The notes under the pieces are model-generated. The model was not told the DNA's origin and searched no databases. It worked only from the letters and a program-made list of their open reading frames with translations. Shown piece after piece: positions 9,258-19,921 of a stretch of 64,000 nucleotides of DNA. Each line of letters begins with the position of its first letter. Within the stretch, counting starts at the first letter, position 1. The translations under genes were made by a program, and so were the position numbers. This stretch comes from AWTP1-13 sp963797005 (GTDB lineage Bacteria; Pseudomonadota; Alphaproteobacteria; Rhizobiales; Hyphomicrobiaceae): NCBI GenBank assembly GCA_963797005.1, contig CAWCOF010000014.1, forward strand, positions 124,001-188,000, read 5' to 3'.

Positions 9258-9977
9258 CTATTTCGTCTTCTTCGCCCAGGCGTCGTAGCGCTGTTTTGTT
9301 TCGGCGTTCATGGGGTAGAGGCCGGGCAGCGCCGCGCCCTTGTCGACCTCCTGCATGATCCAGCCTTCCATCCGTTCCTGCTCGGGGGCGAGCGACAGGA
9401 CATCGTCGAGCAGCGCGTGCGGGATGCACACCGCGCCATCCTCGTCGACCACGATGACGTCGTTGGGCATCACCGCTACGCCGCCGCAGCCGATCGGCTG
9501 CTGCCAGTCGACGAAGGTCAGCGCGGCAACCGAGGGAGGCGCGGCCGCGCCGCCGCACCATACGCTCAAGCCCGTCCCCAGCACGCCTGCCATGTCGCGC
9601 ATGACGCCGTCCGTCACCAGGGCGGCGACCTGCCGCTTCACCATGCGGGCGCACAGAATGTCGCCGAAGATGCCGGCATCGCGCTGCCCCATGGCATCGG
9701 CCACGGCAATCACGCCCGGCGACATGGCCTCGATGGCGGCGCGCGTCGATTTGGGCGAGGACCAGCTCTCCGGCGTCGCCAGGTCCTCTCTGGCTGGCAC
9801 GAAGCGCAGGGTGAAGGCCCGGCCGACCTTGCGCGGCTGTCCCGGCCGGATCGGCCGCGTGCCGCGCATCCACACATTGCGCAGGCCCTTCTTGAGCAGG
9901 ATGGTGGTGATGGTCGCCGTGGTCACCTTCTCCAGCGTGGCGACGGCGTGCGCGTCCAGGGGCAGAATGTCCGACAC
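9258..9977 (-). CDS. RraA family protein / 4-hydroxy-4-methyl-2-oxoglutarate aldolase-like
   Basis: A 239-aa member of the RraA / HMG-CHA aldolase fold. Members of this family are either regulators of RNase E or metal-dependent aldolases and oxaloacetate decarboxylases. Recognisable parts are MRGTRPIRPGQPRKVGRAFT, ALVTDGVMRDMAG (the GxxRD substrate/metal motif) and PNDVIVVDEDGAVCIP. I chose GTG at 9977; GGAGGT lies only 3 nt upstream, so a GTG at 9995, six codons earlier, is an alternative. The long upstream extension of the frame has no family similarity. A metabolic aldolase role is more likely than RNase E control, given the neighbouring catabolic oxidoreductase genes. Confidence 0.8.
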   Translation of the reverse strand: MSDILPLDAHAVATLEKVTTATITTILLKKGLRNVWMRGTRPIRPGQPRKVGRAFTLRFVPAREDLATPESWSSPKSTRAAIEAMSPGVIAVADAMGQRDAGIFGDILCARMVKRQVAALVTDGVMRDMAGVLGTGLSVWCGGAAAPPSVAALTFVDWQQPIGCGGVAVMPNDVIVVDEDGAVCIPHALLDDVLSLAPEQERMEGWIMQEVDKGAALPGLYPMNAETKQRYDAWAKKTK

Positions 9978-10074
9978 GGGACCTCCGATTTTCACGATGA
10001 AGCGAGCGCCATAGCCTAGGCGCCCCCAGCGCCAGTCGGCAACGAGGCGGATTGCGCACCCGCCCTGCGCTTTT

Positions 10075-11130
10075 CTAGTGCGCGCCCTGGTAGTGCGCCT
10101 TGAGGAGGTCGCGGCCGAACAGCCTCTGGGGATCGATCCACACCGAGTGCACGTGGTTGGCCCCGTCCTGGGTGTTGTCATACTCGACGAGCGCGGTGGG
10201 CCCATGCACACGGAAATAGTGCGGCCGGCCTCGGGCGGGGCTGCCGGCCCAGGCGAAATGTAGCGCCTCGACGCCCGCCTCGCGCACCTTGGCCATCGCG
10301 GTTGCGGCCATCTCCTCGCGCATGGTGCCGGCATAAAGCTCGAGGATGCGCATGACGCCCGCCCGCTGCGCATCGTTGAGGCGCGCGAGCGCGACGCCCT
10401 CGTAGTGCTCGAGCGACAGCTCGCGCCCCGGCCCGGAGACGATGTCGCCCAGCGACCGGTCGGCGATGACAGCCTGCGTGCGAACGGCACCTTCGAAGGA
10501 TTGGATCAGCGTGAAGGCCTCGTCCTCTTCCGTGCCGAGAAGCCGGAAGCCGGCGTGCCCGTGGCGCTGGGGCACCTTGGCCGGGTTGGCGCCGAAGAAC
10601 ACCGGCGTCACGGCGACACCATGCCCCGGCGCGACGAGCACGTTGATCGACAGATGATGGCCTTCGAAGCGCCACGCCCATGGCGCCGTGCCGGCGGGAT
10701 CGCCGAAGATCACGACGGCGTAGTTGCCGGGATCGCGAAACCCGGTGCTGCCAGTCAGCTCGCCCAGGACGCCCTCCAGCGTGAGCGCGCCCTTGACCTG
10801 GGTGAGCCCGCGCGCACTCAGCAGCGAGCCCAGCAGGTCCCACGCCGCCGAGGCCTGTTTCGTGTTCATGGCGCGCAAGGCGAGGCCCGCGCGGCTGCGC
10901 GGAACGTAGTGCCAGCTTTCCCGCAGCCGGCTCTTCCAATCGAGCTGCGCTTCATGCCGTTGGCGCTGGTCGAGCCCGGCCAGCCAGGCGCGCGCCGCAC
11001 CCGCCATCTCCTCGCTCACGTGGGGCGCGGCGGCCCAGAGCAGGCGCGGGAGGGAGGTCGCGGCGCCGGCCGCAAGGCCTGCGCCAAGCAGCGCCCGCCG
11101 GCTCGTGCCATCGTGTGAATGATCGTGCAC
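10075..11130 (-). CDS. Tat-exported DUF3500 domain protein
   Basis: A 351-aa protein with a twin-arginine export signal (TSRRALLGAGLAAG, residues 9-22). The rest is a DUF3500 domain, for example PGNYAVVIFGDPAG, WRFEGHHLSINVLV and the C-terminal NHVHSVWIDPQRLFGRDLL. The family is widespread in bacteria and has no established biochemical role. Several conserved histidines (GHHLS, HGHAGF, HVHS) could bind a metal (inference). It is downstream of the cupin gene on the same strand, separated by the two CTAG-bounded hairpins. A shared transcript with reduced downstream expression is plausible. Confidence 0.82.
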   Translation of the reverse strand: MHDHSHDGTSRRALLGAGLAAGAATSLPRLLWAAAPHVSEEMAGAARAWLAGLDQRQRHEAQLDWKSRLRESWHYVPRSRAGLALRAMNTKQASAAWDLLGSLLSARGLTQVKGALTLEGVLGELTGSTGFRDPGNYAVVIFGDPAGTAPWAWRFEGHHLSINVLVAPGHGVAVTPVFFGANPAKVPQRHGHAGFRLLGTEEDEAFTLIQSFEGAVRTQAVIADRSLGDIVSGPGRELSLEHYEGVALARLNDAQRAGVMRILELYAGTMREEMAATAMAKVREAGVEALHFAWAGSPARGRPHYFRVHGPTALVEYDNTQDGANHVHSVWIDPQRLFGRDLLKAHYQGAH

Positions 11131-11168
11131 GCGCGTGACCTGTCTCGGTGCGAGGGTGCTTCTCGATC

Positions 11169-11243
11169 CTAGTGGTCCATTCCAACATTCGCTTCCCTTC
11201 TCGGCGGGCTCTGGTGCGAATGTTGGAATTAAAGGACCACTAG
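11169..11243. repeat. CTAG-bounded hairpin element, 75-bp type (A)
   Basis: An interrupted inverted repeat with two perfect stems. The outer arms are CTAGTGGTCC (11169-11178) and GGACCACTAG (11234-11243). The inner arms are TCCAACATTCGC (11181-11192) and GCGAATGTTGGA (11216-11227). An asymmetric internal loop (2 nt / 6 nt) separates the stems and the terminal loop is 23 nt. It shares its architecture with three other elements in this window. It lies between the cupin stop and the DUF3500 start. Confidence 0.9.
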
Positions 11244-11256
11244 CAAATATTGGGTT

Positions 11257-11335
11257 CTAGTGGAGCTTTGGATTTGACATTCGCTTCGCGAGGATGCGGC
11301 TGGGTGGGTAGCGAATGTCAAATCCGCTCCACTAG
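11257..11335. repeat. CTAG-bounded hairpin element, 79-bp type (B)
   Basis: Outer arms CTAGTGGAGC (11257-11266) and GCTCCACTAG (11326-11335); inner arms GGATTTGACATTCGCT (11270-11285) and AGCGAATGTCAAATCC (11310-11325). There is a 3-nt bulge on one side only and a 24-nt loop. All 26 base pairs are perfect. The right end contains the TAG stop of the cupin gene (complement of 11332-11334). Element A follows 13 bp further along the minus-strand transcript. The inner arms of A and B share ACATTCGC, but the stems otherwise differ. Confidence 0.9.
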
Positions 11336-11712
11336 GGTGCGTCGAAGAACTTGTTCGGCTTGAGGAAGAAGGACAGCGCGATGCAGCCGTTGGGGGAGCG
11401 CGCATCATGGCGGCTGCCGGCGGGGCGCCACACGTAGTTGCCCGTGGTCGCGACACCCTCCGCGTCCTCGAGCGAGCCTTCGAGCACATAGGTCTGCTCC
11501 AGCTCCACGTGCTCATGGTCGGGCAACTCCGCGCCCGGTGCGAACCTGGTCAAGGCCGTCAGCAGCCCGGTCTCCTTGTCCTCCATCAGCACCTTGAGCT
11601 CCACGCCCTTGAAGCGTGTCGGCACCCACGGCAGGGAGGCGACATCGACATAGCGCGAGGCGAGCGTGCCGAGGCCTTCGTGCGCCTTGGCGTTGGGTGT
11701 CATGACGGTCAT
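11332..11712 (-). CDS. Cupin domain protein (ChrR-like)
   Basis: A 126-aa single-domain cupin. The barrel carries the metal motif PDHEHVELEQTYVLEG (HxH plus E) and the second motif YVWRPAGSRHDARSPNG. It resembles the anti-sigma ChrR-type cupins and small dioxygenase-like cupins, but no zinc-binding N-terminal domain is present, so an anti-sigma role is not supported. ATG at 11712 follows GGAG by 6 nt; a second in-frame ATG three codons later is less well placed. The stop codon is embedded in hairpin element B. The substrate is unknown. Confidence 0.82.
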   Translation of the reverse strand: MTVMTPNAKAHEGLGTLASRYVDVASLPWVPTRFKGVELKVLMEDKETGLLTALTRFAPGAELPDHEHVELEQTYVLEGSLEDAEGVATTGNYVWRPAGSRHDARSPNGCIALSFFLKPNKFFDAP

Positions 11713-11867
11713 GGGGTTCTCCTCGCGTTTCGGGGGCGGGCCGATCGCTCATCATAGCGTATTTCGGGCATTCCTGCCCGGTGGGGTAGGCCGCGATCGC
11801 ACCGCCGCACGATGATGTTTTCTTTGCACGCGACGGGCCGGTGCGTGCCAGCGCAGCACAATCTTAA

Positions 11868-11882
11868 ATATTTGAGAAATAT
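11868..11882. promoter_or_regulatory. AT-rich palindrome upstream of GGDEF-EAL gene
   Basis: The sequence ATATTT-GAG-AAATAT is a perfect 6-bp inverted repeat in an unusually AT-rich pocket (11862-11925) that contrasts with the surrounding GC-rich DNA. It lies about 70 bp before the chosen start of the c-di-GMP gene. It could be an operator or part of the promoter. No confident -35/-10 pair was assigned. Confidence 0.35.
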
Positions 11883-11949
11883 CGAATTTGCCATTTTTTT
11901 TATGATTGCTCTTTACGCTGTGCGTGACGCTTGGTGGGGAGCTTCGCGT

Positions 11950-14292
11950 ATGTACAAATCGTCTTTGCTCGCGCGCGCATGGCAGGGCGCGCCGAGGCGA
12001 ATGGCACTACTGTGGGCGAAATCGCGCCGGACCTGGAGCCGCGCCAATCGGCGGCTGACCGGGCGCATAGACAAGCCGCGGGTTCTCATCGGCCGGCTGG
12101 GCCTCATCGTCACCTGTGTCACGGTCTTCGTGCCGCCGGCGGCGTTCGTGGCCGTCGGATTGCTGCAACTGCAAGAGCGCGCCGCCGAGCAGGCCATGCT
12201 GGGCGCGCGCAACGTCGAGGTGCAGCTCAGTCATGAGCGTGGCGGCGACTGGATCAACCAGGTGCTGGTCAACGTCGTGCATGCCACTCGGACGCCGCAC
12301 AGCGTCGTCGCCGCCAGCTGGCTCACGGACGCGAAGGAAAATCTGGTCATGTTCCAGGGCCAGCCGACAGGGTGGCCGGAGCTCAGGACCAGCGTGCCGG
12401 TGCACGCTCGGCAGTTCGAGGGGCACTTCTACGTCGCCGTCACGACGCGCAACGTGCTCATCAGCACGATCCACATCGCCGCCATCTTCCTCGCCCTGGG
12501 GCTCGTCGCCTACTTCTGCTTCCGGCGTCTGCCGCTGGCGGCGATCGACAACGCCGCGCGCCAGCTGCAGGCCAACCGGGCCGAGCTGATGGAGCAGAAG
12601 GCGCAGCTCGAGACGCAGAACCTGCGCTTCGACGCGGCGCTCAACAACATGTCCCAGGGCCTGTGCATGTTCGACCGCGAGCACAGGCTGGTCGTTTGCA
12701 ACGCACCCTACATGCGCATGTACGGCATGACGCCTGAGCTGGCCAAGCCCGGCACGCCGTTCGCCCGCATCGTCGAGGCCCGCATCGCCAATGGCCTCCA
12801 CGCCGGCAATGTGCCCGAGGAGTACGTGCGCGACCTCGGCAAGACCATTGTCGAGAACCGGCAGGCGGCCAAGGTCCAGGAGCTGAGCGACGGGCGCGTG
12901 CTTGCCGTCAAGCACCAGCCGATGGTCGGCGGCGGGTGGGTGGCCACCCACGAGGACATCACGGAGTACCGCCGCATCGAGGCCCGCATCGCCCATATGG
13001 CGCATCACGACGTGCTGACCGAGCTGCCCAACCGCCTGATGCTGCGCGAGCGGCTGGAGCGGGCGTTGGAGAGCGCCGCCGAGGGCAGGTCGCTCGCCGT
13101 GCTCTGCCTCGATCTCGACCGCTTCAAGGACATCAACGACACGCTGGGTCACCAGGGCGGCGACGGGCTGCTCAAGACGGTCGCGGAACGCCTGCGCAAG
13201 TGCATCGGAGAGGACGATGTGGTGGCGCGTACGGGCGGCGACGAGTTCGCCATCGTGCAGACATGCGGTGAGCAGCCGGTCGCCTCCACGGTGCTGGCCG
13301 CACGCATCATCGAGGCAATCGACGCGCCGTTCGAGGTCGACGGGCACCAGGTCGTCGTCGGCGCCAGTATCGGCATCGCGGTCTCGCCGACCGACGGCAG
13401 CGACCCTCACCAGCTTCTGAAAAGCGCCGACCTGGCGCTCCACCGCGCCAAGAGCGAAGGTCGCGGCATCCACCGCTTCTTCGAGCCCGGCATGGACGCC
13501 CACATGCAGGCGCGCTGCAAGCTACAGCTCGACCTGCGCAAGGCGCTGGCCAACGGCGAGTTCGAGCTCTACTACCAGCCGCTGATCAATCTTGCGCACG
13601 ACCAGATCAGCGGCATGGAAGCGCTGTTGCGCTGGCGCCATCCCGAGCGCGGCATGGTCTCGCCGGCCGAGTTCATCCCGCTGGCGGAGGAGACCGGCCT
13701 GATCGTGCCGATCGGCGACTGGACGCTGCGCCAGGCGTGCGCGGCCGCCAGTCGCTGGCCCGACCATGTCAAGGTCGCCGTCAACCTCTCGCCCGTGCAG
13801 TTCAAGAATCGCCATCTGGTGGAGACGGTGTTCTCCGCGCTCGCGGTCTCCGGCCTAGCGCCGCAGCGCCTGGAGCTCGAGATCACCGAGTTGGTCCTGC
13901 TGCAGAGCAACGAGTCGACGCTTGCCACCCTGCACCAGCTGCGCGGGCTCGGCGTGCAGATCGCGCTCGACGATTTCGGCACGGGCTACTCCAGCCTGAG
14001 CTACTTGCGCAGTTTCCCCTTCGACCGCATCAAGATCGACCGTTCCTTCGTCAAGGACATTGCCGAGGGGGCCGGCTCGCTCAACATCGTGCGCGCGGTG
14101 ACGGCGATGGCGGCCGGCTTCGGCATGGCCACGACCGCCGAGGGTGTCGAGACGAAGGAGCAGCTGGAAAGGGTGCGCAAGGAAGGCTGCACGGAGATGC
14201 AGGGCTACTTCTTCAGCCCGCCCCGGCCGATCGAAGACATCGAGCGACTGTTGCGGGCGGAGCGCGAAACTGCAGCGAATGAGGCTGCTTAA
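11950..14292 (+). CDS. Membrane-bound PAS-GGDEF-EAL protein
   Basis: A 780-aa c-di-GMP enzyme. ATG at 11950 is chosen because GGGGAG lies 8 nt upstream; an earlier in-frame ATG at 11812 would translate an AT-rich pocket that looks like promoter DNA. Order: TM1 near residues 50-70 (LGLIVTCVTVFVPPAAFVAV), a ~100-residue extracytoplasmic segment, TM2 near 175-192 (IHIAAIFLALGLVAYFCF), a coiled segment, a PAS domain (NMSQGLCMFDREHRLVVCN), GGDEF near 427 (RTGGDEFAIV, intact) and EAL near 557 (EALLRWRHP). EAL catalytic motifs ELEITE and DDFGTGYSS are kept, so both cyclase and phosphodiesterase activity are possible. Its stop overlaps that of the convergent phosphodiesterase gene. Confidence 0.9.
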   Translation: MYKSSLLARAWQGAPRRMALLWAKSRRTWSRANRRLTGRIDKPRVLIGRLGLIVTCVTVFVPPAAFVAVGLLQLQERAAEQAMLGARNVEVQLSHERGGDWINQVLVNVVHATRTPHSVVAASWLTDAKENLVMFQGQPTGWPELRTSVPVHARQFEGHFYVAVTTRNVLISTIHIAAIFLALGLVAYFCFRRLPLAAIDNAARQLQANRAELMEQKAQLETQNLRFDAALNNMSQGLCMFDREHRLVVCNAPYMRMYGMTPELAKPGTPFARIVEARIANGLHAGNVPEEYVRDLGKTIVENRQAAKVQELSDGRVLAVKHQPMVGGGWVATHEDITEYRRIEARIAHMAHHDVLTELPNRLMLRERLERALESAAEGRSLAVLCLDLDRFKDINDTLGHQGGDGLLKTVAERLRKCIGEDDVVARTGGDEFAIVQTCGEQPVASTVLAARIIEAIDAPFEVDGHQVVVGASIGIAVSPTDGSDPHQLLKSADLALHRAKSEGRGIHRFFEPGMDAHMQARCKLQLDLRKALANGEFELYYQPLINLAHDQISGMEALLRWRHPERGMVSPAEFIPLAEETGLIVPIGDWTLRQACAAASRWPDHVKVAVNLSPVQFKNRHLVETVFSALAVSGLAPQRLELEITELVLLQSNESTLATLHQLRGLGVQIALDDFGTGYSSLSYLRSFPFDRIKIDRSFVKDIAEGAGSLNIVRAVTAMAAGFGMATTAEGVETKEQLERVRKEGCTEMQGYFFSPPRPIEDIERLLRAERETAANEAA

Positions 14293-15998
14293 TCGCGCCC
14301 GACGTTGCAGGGTGTCGGCTGGGGATGGGTCGTAGCCGATGCCGCGCCGAGAACCGGGCTTGGGCGTCCTCCTTCCAGCCACGCGAGCAGACTGTCGTAC
14401 GGCGCGGGCTTGTGCAGGCCGAAGCCTTGCGCATAGGTGCATCCCCAGTCCCGCAGCAGGGCGAGCGCCGCGTCGTCCTCGACGCCTTCGGCGACGCTTT
14501 CGAGATCGAGCGATCTGGCGAGGTCTAGGATCGCGCGCACGATCTTCTGGTCGCTCGCGTCGTGCGCGAGCTTGCGCACGAAGGTCTGATCGATCTTGAG
14601 CGCGCACACCGGGAGCTTCTTCAGGTAGGCGAGCGAGGAGTGGCCGGTGCCGAAGTCGTCGATGGACACGCGATAGCCGCGGTCCCTGAGCCGCGAGATG
14701 AGCTCGCCGCAATACTCGAAATCGTCCATAACCGCGCTCTCGGTGATCTCGAGCTCCACCTCTTGCGGGTCTATGCCGTGCCGCGACACGGTCTCGTGCA
14801 GCGTGTCGAGCAGCGCCCGGTCGCGCAGATTGCGCACCGAGAGGTTGATCGCGATCCCCATCGATTGCCCGCGCGCCGCCCACGCGGCCTTGTCCGACAG
14901 CCCGGCACCGATGACCCACTGCGTGAGATTGTTGATCAGGGCCGATTCCTCGGCCTGCGGGATGAAACTGCCGGGCGGGATCAGGCCGCGCGCCGGGTGT
15001 GCCCATCGCAGCAGGGCTTCGGTGCCTGCCACCCTGCCCGTGGCGAGCGAGAATTTGGCCTGATGCCAGATCGCAAGCTCCTTGTTGGCGAGTGCGGCCG
15101 GGATCATCCCGAGCAGCAGCAGGTTGTCGCGGCTGGTGAGGTCGCTGCGGCTGTCATAGAGGTAGAACGGCCGCTTGCGCAGGATGGCCGTGTGCATGGC
15201 GATGCTGGCTTTCTGCAGCAGCTCCTCGACCGTGCTCGCGTGCTTGGGGAACTCGGCGGCGCCGAAGGCGAAGTCGACATGCACCGGCACGTCGTCCACC
15301 TGGTAGGGATCGTGAACGCGCGCCTCGATCTCGGCGCGCTGCTGTCGCGTTTCGGGGCCGTGCCGGAATACGAGGGCGAGGCGGTCCGGTTGGATGAGCG
15401 CGATCGGCACGTCCGCCGGCACCAGCGCGCGTCCTCGCTCGCAGATCTGCCTGAGTAGCTTCTCGCCGAAGGTCACGCCCAGAGTGTTCTGGATATCGAG
15501 CAGATTGTTGATCTGCACCACGATCAGCAAAGGCCGCGCCCCGTCGCGCTCGATGACCTGCCGTAGCAGGTTCAAGAGACCGGTGCGATCGAGCAGTCCC
15601 GTCCGCGCGTCGTGCTCGTTCAACCAGTCGAGGGCTTGCAGCTGCTTGCGCAGCGTGCCGGCGCCGACGCCCACGATGCCGCCCACCAGGGAGAAAAAGG
15701 CCATGCGAAAGAGCCAGTTACCCAGGTCCTGCGCTTCGCCGGTCACGGTGTCGAGCGGCATGTAGGGCCCGAGCAAAAGTCCGCCAACAGCACCTGTCGC
15801 TATGCCTCCGCCGGCCCCGAACATCAGCCCGGCGAGGATGACAGGCAGATACATGACGTGCAGGGTGGCGAACTTCACGCCGCCGGTGGCGTGCACGAAC
15901 CATGTGGTGCCGATGCAGCCGAGGGCGAGCGCGCCGAGCGCCAGCCTCTTCGAGGTCACGGAGGGTGCGTAAAAGTTGTCGAGCAGGCGCTGCAGCAT
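14289..15998 (-). CDS. Membrane EAL phosphodiesterase with degenerate GGDEF domain
   Basis: A 569-aa c-di-GMP protein. ATG at 15998 is preferred (GAAGGAAG 6 nt upstream) over an ATG ten codons earlier. Several hydrophobic helices fill the first ~130 residues. The GGDEF domain is degenerate: the signature position reads QPDRLALVF, so cyclase activity is not expected and the domain may be regulatory. The EAL domain is intact: TEALLRWAHPARG, NLSVRNL, ELEITESAV, DDFGTGHSS and SVAEGVED. It should hydrolyse c-di-GMP. The convergent gene's TAA and this gene's TAA are offset by one base within TTAA at 14289-14292, so the two genes overlap by 4 bp. Confidence 0.88.
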   Translation of the reverse strand: MLQRLLDNFYAPSVTSKRLALGALALGCIGTTWFVHATGGVKFATLHVMYLPVILAGLMFGAGGGIATGAVGGLLLGPYMPLDTVTGEAQDLGNWLFRMAFFSLVGGIVGVGAGTLRKQLQALDWLNEHDARTGLLDRTGLLNLLRQVIERDGARPLLIVVQINNLLDIQNTLGVTFGEKLLRQICERGRALVPADVPIALIQPDRLALVFRHGPETRQQRAEIEARVHDPYQVDDVPVHVDFAFGAAEFPKHASTVEELLQKASIAMHTAILRKRPFYLYDSRSDLTSRDNLLLLGMIPAALANKELAIWHQAKFSLATGRVAGTEALLRWAHPARGLIPPGSFIPQAEESALINNLTQWVIGAGLSDKAAWAARGQSMGIAINLSVRNLRDRALLDTLHETVSRHGIDPQEVELEITESAVMDDFEYCGELISRLRDRGYRVSIDDFGTGHSSLAYLKKLPVCALKIDQTFVRKLAHDASDQKIVRAILDLARSLDLESVAEGVEDDAALALLRDWGCTYAQGFGLHKPAPYDSLLAWLEGGRPSPVLGAASATTHPQPTPCNVGRD

Positions 15999-16191
15999 GT
16001 TCCGCTTCCTTCGATCGAAGGGCAACATTTTGCGGCAGATCTCTGAAGGGATACGCTACGCCGTAGCCTAATTTTTCATTCGGTTTGCGTGCCGCGACTT
16101 GTGAGCGCGTTAACGCTATCCGTCATTTGCTATCTGTCATGGGAGAGGGAGATCGCACCGCCAGCGGCTGAAGGCTGCGCAAGCCTGCGGG

Positions 16192-17828
<1,637 letters not shown>

Positions 17829-17832
<4 letters not shown>

Positions 17833-18736
17833 ACCCGCTTGGCGAAGCGCGGATCGAGCGCATCGCGCAGCCCGTCACCCAGCATGTTCACGGCCAGCAC
17901 GGTGACCGCCAGGAAGGCGCCCGGGTAGAGGATGTTGTGGGGGTAGATGCGGAACAGTGACCGTCCTTCGGCCATGATGTTGCCCCAGGTCGGGATCTCC
18001 GGCGGGATGCCGATGCCGAGGAACGACAAGATGGCCTCGATCAGGATGGCGGACGCGCACACGAAGGTTCCCTGCACGATCAGCGGCGCGATCGTGTTGG
18101 GCAGCACGTGGCGCACGATCAGCAGCGGCGTCGGCGTGCCCACCGTGATCGCCGCCTCCACATAGGGCTCCTCGCGGATCGACAGCACGATCGCGCGCAC
18201 CAGGCGCACCACGCGCGGCACCTCCGGCACGACGATGGCCACGATCACGGCCAGCAGGCCGGCGCGGAACACGGATACCAGGCCGATGGCGAGCAGGATT
18301 GCGGGGATCGCCATCAGGCCGTCCATGAAGCGCATGATGACGCCGTCCAGCGCGCGGACGTAGCCGGCGATGAGACCGATGGTGAGGCCAACGGTGATGC
18401 TGATGATGGAGACCGTCACACCGACGATGAGCGACACGCGCGCGCCGTAGACGACGCGGCTGTAGATGTCGCGACCCAGGCTGTCGGTGCCGAAGCGGTA
18501 GGCGACGGGCACCTTGCGACCCTCGTCATCGCGAATGGTGGCCACGAAGCCCGGCACCTGGTTGCGTACGGAGGGATTGACCTCGGCGGGGTCGCGGGTC
18601 CCCAGCAGTGGCGCCAGTAGAGCCATGAGCACCATGGCGGACACCAGGATCGCGCCGAAGAGGGCGCTCTTGTTGCGCGCAAGCTGGCGCAGGGAAGAGG
18701 CACGCGACGGGACCGGTGCGGCTTCGGCAAGAGCCA

Positions 18737-18737
<1 letters not shown>
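17829..18737 (-). CDS. Peptide ABC transporter permease (DppC-like)
   Basis: A 302-aa inner-membrane permease of the DppC/OppC family. An N-terminal cytoplasmic segment and first helix (LFGAILVSAMVLMALLAPLL) precede the OppC_N region (RFGTDSLGRDIYSRVVYGAR). The transport domain follows, with the EAA-type loop YVEAAITVGTPTPLLIVRH. ATG at 18737 overlaps the TGA of the preceding permease (TGATG), and its own TGA overlaps the ATPase start, so the three genes are tightly coupled. It forms the membrane channel with the DppB-like protein. Confidence 0.92.
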
Positions 18738-19678
<941 letters not shown>

Positions 19679-19741
19679 CGCCGGGGTGCTCGGTTGTCGC
19701 TCCGGCGCCGGGGCGGTTGGCCCCGGCGCCGCGCACGATCG

Positions 19742-19816
19742 CTAGTGTCCTGATCGCGAAATTCGCCTCAGTCCGCAGCTTGCTCGGAACGAATTTCGCG
19801 ATCTGAAGGACACTAG
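19742..19816. repeat. CTAG-bounded hairpin element, 75-bp type (C)
   Basis: Outer arms CTAGTGTCC (19742-19750) and GGACACTAG (19808-19816); inner arms GATCGCGAAATTCG (19752-19765) and CGAATTTCGCGATC (19790-19803). The internal loop is 1 nt / 4 nt and the terminal loop 24 nt. The total length equals that of element A, and the bulge asymmetry runs the same way, but the stem sequences differ. It lies between the peptide-binding protein gene and the first permease gene. Confidence 0.9.
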
Positions 19817-19842
19817 CAGATTAGTGATCCCAATCAGTGATA

Positions 19843-19921
19843 CTAGTGTGATTCAGATCGAGAAGTCCGCCCCAGCACCCAGCCGAACGCGATGCAGCGG
19901 ACTTCTCGATCATCACACTAG
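19843..19921. repeat. CTAG-bounded hairpin element, 79-bp type (D)
   Basis: Outer arms CTAGTGTGAT (19843-19852) and ATCACACTAG (19912-19921); inner arms GATCGAGAAGTCCGC (19856-19870) and GCGGACTTCTCGATC (19897-19911). There is a one-sided 3-nt bulge and a 26-nt loop; all 25 base pairs are perfect. It abuts the binding-protein stop codon (complement of 19922-19924). Its loop carries CACCCAGCCG, the reverse complement of CGGCTGGGTG in the loop of element B. Confidence 0.9.

Noticed and set aside
10060..10110. A fifth CTAGTG site at 10075, near the DUF3500 stop
   Set aside because: CTAGTGCGCG occurs but no inverted partner or stem follows within 100 bp.
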